Below, in pieces: positions 60,101 to 64,000 of a stretch of DNA of 64,000 nt (position 1 is its first letter; each line of letters opens with the position of its first letter). The translations under genes and the position numbers were made by a program. The notes below the pieces were generated by a model. That model was not told where the DNA came from. It saw nothing but the letters and a program-made list of their open reading frames with translations, and did no database searches. Origin of the DNA: Fimbriimonas planktonicus (lineage in GTDB: Bacteria > Armatimonadota > Fimbriimonadia > Fimbriimonadales > Fimbriimonadaceae); NCBI GenBank assembly GCA_965234685.1, contig OZ248539.1, positions 1,488,001-1,552,000 of the forward strand. Reading direction: 5' to 3'.

Positions 60101-60249
60101 TCGAGGAAAGAACCCAGGAGGCCGGTCTCAATGTTTGAATTATCATCGCGCTCCTCCCAGTTGCCGAGATAGTTGTACTCCAGCTCATCACGAAATAGCG
60201 CTACGACTCGGTTCTGTGTGATGCGTTCTATCTTGCCGACTTCACTCAT
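57199..60249 (-). CDS. hsdR: Type I restriction enzyme, R (motor-nuclease) subunit
   Basis: 1016 residues. N-terminal nuclease of PD-(D/E)xK type: Pro134-Asp135 (RRPDIAIYV) and Glu149-Leu-Lys151 (VLELKRS). A superfamily 2 translocase follows: Walker A QGSGKS (about 278), DEAHR (about 383), FTGTP, and motif VI near QAICRTNR. The C-terminal helical part is long. Together with HsdM and HsdS it cuts unmethylated foreign DNA after translocation. It overlaps the upstream nuclease-like gene by 8 bases. Confidence 0.96.
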   Translation of the reverse strand: MSEVGKIERITQNRVVALFRDELEYNYLGNWEERDDNSNIETGLLGSFLEKSGYSQDQINRALDKLRREASNPSRTLYANNHAVWNLLYYGVDVKVGASENTENVWLINWDQPEKNDFAIAEEITLNGDHQRRPDIAIYVNGLALGVLELKRSTVGIGEGIRQAISNQDRMFHEWFYPTVQFVMAGNDTEGLRYGSIGTPEKYWLKWKEDEEDNSRFKLDKYLLKMFNKNRFLDLVRNFVVFDAGVKKLPRPHQFFGVKLAQERIKEKQGGIIWHTQGSGKSIVMVILAKWILENNPNARVCVITDRDELDKQIKDVFEGAGQEIYRTRSGTDLMDQLSLAKPRLLCSLVHKFGRKGVANFDAFIAEIKSKPSQVQGEIFVFVDEAHRTQSGKLNKAMKALLPGSIFIGFTGTPLLRQDKQTTMEVFGSYIHTYKFKEAVEDEVVLDLIYEARDIDQHVGNQDKIDQWFDAKTKGLNEWRREELKNKWGTMQSVLSSKARMDQVVADIVFDFSVQPRLSRERGNAMLVASSIYEACKYFELFQKTVFKNQCAIITSYDPQARDVSLEDTGANTETDKQYIYKVYTDLLKSVDAGPGKSKTETYEDAMKERFKKEPANMKLLIVVNKLLTGFDSPACTYLYIDKSLQDHGLFQAICRTNRLDGDDKDFGYIVDYKDLFKKVEKAISIYTSELDESVAGAEPEVLLKDRLELGRQRLDAMLEALHVLCEPVELPRGELEHIHYFCGNTEIPSDLADREVQRVTLYKLTVGLIRAYANISDELSEAGYTEDGIILVKQQLDHYVKLRDVIRQAAGEVLDIKPFEADMRHLIDTYIQADEPRKISTFDGMPLLELIVKTGIAAAIEELPEGLRGNQEAIAETIENNVRSKIVKEQINDPAFFAKMSALLAEIIAARKDKALKYEEYLKKIAELAKMVEEGASPDIPIALNSPGKRALYNNLEQDEQLALRLDEAIRTVRPDGWRGNPQKEKVIKRELYSILKDDDEVERVFSIIRNQKEY

Positions 60250-61162
60250 GGCCCCCTCCTTTCAGTGGCGGAAGCCCTAACTCGACAAGTGCTTCGTTCA
60301 AGTTGACGATCGCTTCATTGCGAAGGCGCTCTAGTTCGTCTTGTAAGCGGGAGTCGATTTCAAGGATTATCCCGGATCGTCGAATCTGCCCCCTTTCCTC
60401 ACCTTTGCGAAACTCTTCCCGCAGATTCTGCAGGGCTTGATCCGCCTTGGTAACGTATGTTTTTGCCAATTTGCTTGTAAGCTTCTGCCAACCTCCAGGG
60501 CCCTGCCGGATCACTCGGCGGGTCTCCCTGTCCTTGAGTTCGCCGGTGCTCAGTGCATGCTGAACATCTTTCAGCGCCGGCAGGAACTCTTCAGGCGTCT
60601 CGCCGTAGATTGGCGTTCTAAACGCTGCCCGTTGGAATGCTTCCGCAAACACCTCTAGAATCTCCAGGTCTTGAGCGTCGGCATCAAATTGAAGGATCTG
60701 GTCGTAATACGCAAGTTGTAAGTCAATGTGTCTGTTAAGGCAAATGTTGATGAAGTCCCAATCCCAGACTTGCAGCATGCGACCGGTCTCCTTCGAACGC
60801 TTCCTAGCGTAATCCTGAATTTTCTTATCGGCCTTAGCGGTTGTTGCAAGAATCCACAGATCAGGAGCAGGCTTAAAGGACTTTGACTCTTCAAATGCTT
60901 CGTCGAAAAACTTCTCCGAGATTGCACCGCCGGGTTTCAGATCGTTGTTTGCGTCGTTGTCCTCGAGCCTTTTACATTGAATTGCAATCAGATGGCCATT
61001 TTTGTCGTAGCCAAAGACATCCACACCGTCTTGGGACTGACCTGGTCTGCCTACCTTTTGAGGCGCAGCGTCACCATAGACTGCGGTGAACAATCCCACA
61101 GTTAGGTCTTCAAACTGTTGCCAGTAGGTTGGCGGTTGAAAGGACTGGTTGATTCTGCTCAT
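60242..61162 (-). CDS. Mrr-like restriction endonuclease domain protein
   Basis: 306 residues. The N-terminus has a PD-(D/E)xK site of the Mrr/QxK subtype: YWQQFEDLTVGLF, GQSQDGVDVFG with Asp48, then IAIQCK with Gln62 and Lys64. The rest is helical and charged (LRRE-type coiled coil near residues 240-290). It lies between an NucS-like gene and hsdR, overlapping both (4 and 8 bases). The tight packing implies it works with the restriction enzyme or is a second, piggy-back defence. It is not a standard type I subunit. Confidence 0.82.
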   Translation of the reverse strand: MSRINQSFQPPTYWQQFEDLTVGLFTAVYGDAAPQKVGRPGQSQDGVDVFGYDKNGHLIAIQCKRLEDNDANNDLKPGGAISEKFFDEAFEESKSFKPAPDLWILATTAKADKKIQDYARKRSKETGRMLQVWDWDFINICLNRHIDLQLAYYDQILQFDADAQDLEILEVFAEAFQRAAFRTPIYGETPEEFLPALKDVQHALSTGELKDRETRRVIRQGPGGWQKLTSKLAKTYVTKADQALQNLREEFRKGEERGQIRRSGIILEIDSRLQDELERLRNEAIVNLNEALVELGLPPLKGGGHE

Positions 61163-62097
61163 GGCTGGCCCGCTGGGATCAGTTTGAAGCTGACTTGATA
61201 TCGATAGAATGACACATTAGGAACTGCCGATAAAGCCCACTTAAGTCGAGCGTCATCCTCAAGAGCTATGACCACACCTTCCACAGACTGATCTGCCTCC
61301 GCGACTTGGCCCTTGATGTAGCCCATGTATCGCAGAATCTGGCCGACCACAACATCGCTCGCTCGGCCACGCTTCAGCTCCACTACTAGAAGGCGTTTTC
61401 GATCTTTACTTACAGCAAAAATGTCAATCGGTCCTGTGTCGGTCGGATACTGCTGACCAACCATCTCGCCTTCCTCCTTAAAGATATCGAAGTCTTTGCA
61501 GAGTGGCGTTGAATTCCAGTTGGCCACTAGAAAAGCCTCCAGGTGCTTCTCCATCGCAAAAGCAAGTGGGTCTTCAACCTCTGAATCGCCTTTGATCTGG
61601 ACGACTGGCCCACTCTGACTGCCCAGGAATTGCTCGATCTCTTCGTAGAACCTCGTGATCTCACTAACCGTGCCGATCGAGCCAGTCGAGTTTTGCAGGG
61701 CTTCGCTCATCGCCGAACGAGGGACAACCACGTCGAGCCATTTAACAGGGCGGTGGTGTGGCAGTGGAGAATCGGGTGAGTATGCGTAGCTGCCAGTGAT
61801 CTCACCCACCCTATAAGAGCCCTTTCCGTCTGGACAGAGCACCACCTCGCCCACTTGGAATCCCTTGCAGATTCGCCAGAGAGCTCCGACGTTGGCAGCG
61901 GCACTGGCTTTCGACTTGTCAGGGAATTGCTCGCGTTGGATGGGAATGAACTCCTGGCGGAACTGCCAAGCATCTTCGGCGAGACGATCAGTGAGATCAA
62001 GGCCAAACACAAATCCAGCCGCAATGTAGCCACCATCAAAACACTCTTGAGCATGGCGGCTTTGCGGCCCGAGCATCACGCGGTAGTAGTTTCTCAT
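61159..62097 (-). CDS. Protein with NucS/DUF91-like endonuclease domain
   Basis: 312 residues. The C-terminal half has a NucS-like PD-(D/E)xK core: TDTGPIDIFAVS with Asp225, LLVVELKRG with Glu240 and Lys242, and GQILRYMGYIKG (Gln253). The N-terminal 130 residues (YYRVMLGPQSRHAQECFDGG, with KGFQVGEVVLCPDGKGSYRVGEI later, quoted in parts) resemble EVE/PUA-like or McrB-N-like DNA base-reading modules. It overlaps hsdS and the Mrr-like gene by 4 bases each. A possible modified-base reader plus nuclease, by inference. Confidence 0.8.
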   Translation of the reverse strand: MRNYYRVMLGPQSRHAQECFDGGYIAAGFVFGLDLTDRLAEDAWQFRQEFIPIQREQFPDKSKASAAANVGALWRICKGFQVGEVVLCPDGKGSYRVGEITGSYAYSPDSPLPHHRPVKWLDVVVPRSAMSEALQNSTGSIGTVSEITRFYEEIEQFLGSQSGPVVQIKGDSEVEDPLAFAMEKHLEAFLVANWNSTPLCKDFDIFKEEGEMVGQQYPTDTGPIDIFAVSKDRKRLLVVELKRGRASDVVVGQILRYMGYIKGQVAEADQSVEGVVIALEDDARLKWALSAVPNVSFYRYQVSFKLIPAGQP

Positions 62098-63350
62098 ACA
62101 AGCCTCACTTTCCCAGTCAACAACTGCTGCATCATGCCCTGCTTGATGGCTCTGGTCTTCACGATACGATCATGGAGGCAAGTAATCTCAGAATCCATAT
62201 CGGCGAGAACTTCCCAAATAGCGTCCTGTTCGTCTCTGGCGGGTAGCGTAAGAACAGCGCTCGTCAAAGCTGGCTTTGAAATGTTGTATCGAGTCGAGCC
62301 CTGAGCAAGCGATTTAACGATCTCACGCCCTTGCGAACTGCGAAAGAACGCTGCAAGAAATGAGCCGTTTGTTTTAGACCTGTCTGTTAATCTAAAACCA
62401 AAGCAAAAGCTGTTCAGATACAAATCTGGAATGTCGCAATCAACATATGCACACAGGGCGACCTCCTCGGGAGTTTCAGATGAGCCATTAAAGAGAAGGT
62501 CCCCACGAATAACCAGGTTCTGAGACTCGGAAGAAGAAACCCTTACATTTCCGAGCTGAGCCGGGTCTATGACCACGTTGGACATCACATTCATGAATGT
62601 GACAAAGGGACAATTCCCAGAATCGAAATCGGCCTTGGACTTCCCTGATAATCCGCCATAGGCGAATCCAAGCTGTGAAAGCGTGATCGGTTCCCACTCG
62701 CAGTGGAAACCTGGGAGTCGGGTTTGGCCGCTGAGGAGTTGCTGCATCGCCGCCAGCTTAAGATCGCGCTTCTTGGTTATAAGCCGATCAAGCCCGTCCA
62801 GTAGTCGATCCAGATCACCCAACGCAGTCGCAATTGCCCGTTGCTCGGGTAGAGGTGGTTTCGGACAGACTAAGCGTTCAATGTGATTAAGGAATAGATT
62901 CGGTTGTGCACCTTGATTCACACTGCTTGCGATTTGCCTTTGCGCCTTTTCGCCTTGTAGCCAGAACTGAAGGAAAATCCCGTCAGCCAATTTACTGTCA
63001 ACTTTTACCAGTGCGGCACTTCTAACGAGTACGCACTCGAACTTCGGAGGAACAACTGCGATTCGTCCAATCGTGCCAGAACATGATATGAGAATGTCAC
63101 CATGTTCTGGTCCGCATCGTTGCTTCATCCGTCGATATTCAGCTACCCCCACGTAGTCCACGTCTGACACATCAATCCGTCCGTTGAGGACGTTACGGGC
63201 CGACAATAGATAGTAACCGTTGAGTTCGCGCCTGGGCGTTACATGCTCGCCGTCAGTAATCTTAAGTGAAACACCCTTTAGATTGCTAACTTCCCACTCC
63301 TCCGGGATCACGCCCATTTCGGTTGTTTTGTAACCAAGCTTTACCGCCAT
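62094..63350 (-). CDS. hsdS: Type I restriction-modification specificity subunit
   Basis: 418 residues with two target-recognition domains separated by conserved helices. TRD1 opens YKTTEMGVIPEEWEVSNL; the first helical spacer reads PLPEQRAIATALGDLDRLLDGL. TRD2 starts near 215 (LPGFHCEWEPITLSQLG), and the last spacer reads LPARDEQDAIWEVLADMDSEI. The target is a split sequence that cannot be read from the protein alone. Its ATG overlaps the hsdM stop by 10 bases. Confidence 0.95.
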   Translation of the reverse strand: MAVKLGYKTTEMGVIPEEWEVSNLKGVSLKITDGEHVTPRRELNGYYLLSARNVLNGRIDVSDVDYVGVAEYRRMKQRCGPEHGDILISCSGTIGRIAVVPPKFECVLVRSAALVKVDSKLADGIFLQFWLQGEKAQRQIASSVNQGAQPNLFLNHIERLVCPKPPLPEQRAIATALGDLDRLLDGLDRLITKKRDLKLAAMQQLLSGQTRLPGFHCEWEPITLSQLGFAYGGLSGKSKADFDSGNCPFVTFMNVMSNVVIDPAQLGNVRVSSSESQNLVIRGDLLFNGSSETPEEVALCAYVDCDIPDLYLNSFCFGFRLTDRSKTNGSFLAAFFRSSQGREIVKSLAQGSTRYNISKPALTSAVLTLPARDEQDAIWEVLADMDSEITCLHDRIVKTRAIKQGMMQQLLTGKVRLV

Positions 63351-64000
63351 ACAGCCCCCATTTTTTTGAGGTGTGCGTCAACACGGGCTGCAAGTGTCGT
63401 CACTTCATTGTTAAGTTGTGGGATCGGGGTTGAGTAGCGTTCGGCAAGTTCTCGGACACGCTGGGTAAGAGCCTGATTCACGCGGTCAACCTCTCCCTGG
63501 ACTGCTCCGCTGACAGTGGACAGCCACTTATTTTCGACCACGAGAAGCTTCACTTCATGCTCGGTCAAGATCTTGTACTTCGCAAGCAGCTTCTGATCCA
63601 GATCGGCTAACGCGGATTTCAGCCACTGCTTCACAACTTGCTCTTCTCCTGCTAATTCCAAATATCGCTTTAGGAGCTGAACCTCTTCCGGCATCAATCC
63701 GGCAGGGTCCTTTGCCATTGCCTTGAGGTGAGCCTTGACTGTGCCCAGGTTAACCTTGTCAAGATCGGAGAAAACGCCTTCGTCTCCACTTTGCTCCTCT
63801 TCTATTTCCTCAAGCTCGGCAGAAATCACAGTGAGCTTGGCTTGATGTTCGTCGATATGATCCTGCTGTGCTTTGAAGTAGTGAGTAATCACCAACTCCT
63901 TCGGAATCAGGTCGCAGGTCCACCCAGACGCCTTACCCTTCTTGCTTAGCACTGGCTCAATTTCAGCCTTCCAGCCATCTGCCGCGACTAGGTAACAGTC
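63341..64000 (-). CDS. hsdM: Type I restriction-modification methyltransferase, C-terminal part (5' end outside window)
   Basis: Open to the window edge; about 219 C-terminal residues are visible. The segment AEIEPVLSKKGKASGWTCDL and the following PKELVITHYF match the C-terminal region of long-form HsdM proteins. An extended coiled-coil tail follows (ELEEIEEEQ, then LADLDQKLLAKYKILTEHEV). The catalytic NPPF and SAM motifs would lie outside the window. It is the first known gene of the operon in view and the source of the self-protecting adenine methylation. Confidence 0.85.
   Translation of the reverse strand, partial: DCYLVAADGWKAEIEPVLSKKGKASGWTCDLIPKELVITHYFKAQQDHIDEHQAKLTVISAELEEIEEEQSGDEGVFSDLDKVNLGTVKAHLKAMAKDPAGLMPEEVQLLKRYLELAGEEQVVKQWLKSALADLDQKLLAKYKILTEHEVKLLVVENKWLSTVSGAVQGEVDRVNQALTQRVRELAERYSTPIPQLNNEVTTLAARVDAHLKKMGAVWR

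Noticed and set aside
57199..64000. BREX or DISARM system
   Set aside because: No PglZ, BrxC, DrmA or similar genes are present; HsdR, HsdS and the HsdM tail fit a type I system fully.
1..64000. CRISPR array
   Set aside because: No regularly spaced identical repeats of 24-40 bases were found; the only dispersed repeats are the four hairpin copies with kilobase spacing.

Overview
The window reads as a compact bacterial chromosome segment of moderately high GC, most probably from the Armatimonadota (Fimbriimonadia-like). The best clue is the prepilin-like protein at 30626-31483. Its N-terminus runs from a type IV pilin signal straight into an FPVFAQAK-type motif, which is typical of the large DUF1559-like families of Armatimonadota and Planctomycetes. 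Redoxin/cytochrome/copper-monooxygenase and EF-hand architectures point to the same part of the tree. An LpxH-like phosphoesterase, MreB, MurA and a CcmF fragment suggest a rod-shaped, envelope-building cell that makes c-type cytochromes. The phylum call is an inference from protein style; no rRNA is present.

Layout. 0-15 kb is mostly housekeeping: CcmF end, panD-pyrE, tRNA-Leu(CAG), an LpxH-like enzyme, a glycolipid glycosyltransferase with a membrane partner, a GH127 glycosidase, a coupled murA-mreB pair, an HNH nuclease, a candidate small RNA, an ECF sigma/anti-sigma/PAP2 operon and leuB. 15-18.8 kb holds a trypsin-like protease fused to a NUC1-type nuclease, a two-pore-helix-type ion channel and a DUF4380 protein. 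18.8-24.6 kb is an AT-richer accessory stretch of small, mostly unrecognised minus-strand genes, punctuated by four copies of a hairpin repeat. 25-36 kb carries secreted carbohydrate enzymes, a racemase, an esterase, a pilin-like protein, a redoxin-cytochrome-copper monooxygenase fusion and a fasciclin protein. 36-44.3 kb has an ABC exporter with a PH-like plus zinc-ribbon N-terminus beside DUF1854, then clpB and an MntA-HepT toxin-antitoxin pair. 44-56 kb is mixed housekeeping and hypothetical genes. 56.4-64 kb is a type I restriction-modification operon (hsdM partial, hsdS, two extra nuclease-like genes, hsdR, a YgjP-type metallopeptidase).

Organisation. Genes are packed tightly. Eight head-to-tail junctions use a 4-base ATGA/TTGA overlap. 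Five of 13 tail-to-tail junctions share exactly four bases (CTAA, CTAG or TTAA), so both genes stop within one palindrome. Where convergent genes are spaced apart there is usually a perfect hairpin between them.

Strongest leads for something undescribed: the protease-nuclease fusion next to an ion channel (15.2-17.9 kb), the repeat-punctuated gene array (18.8-24.6 kb), the two additional nuclease-like genes inside the restriction operon, and a free-standing ~140-nt RNA candidate at 11.15-11.29 kb. No CRISPR array, insertion sequence, integrase or rRNA was seen.
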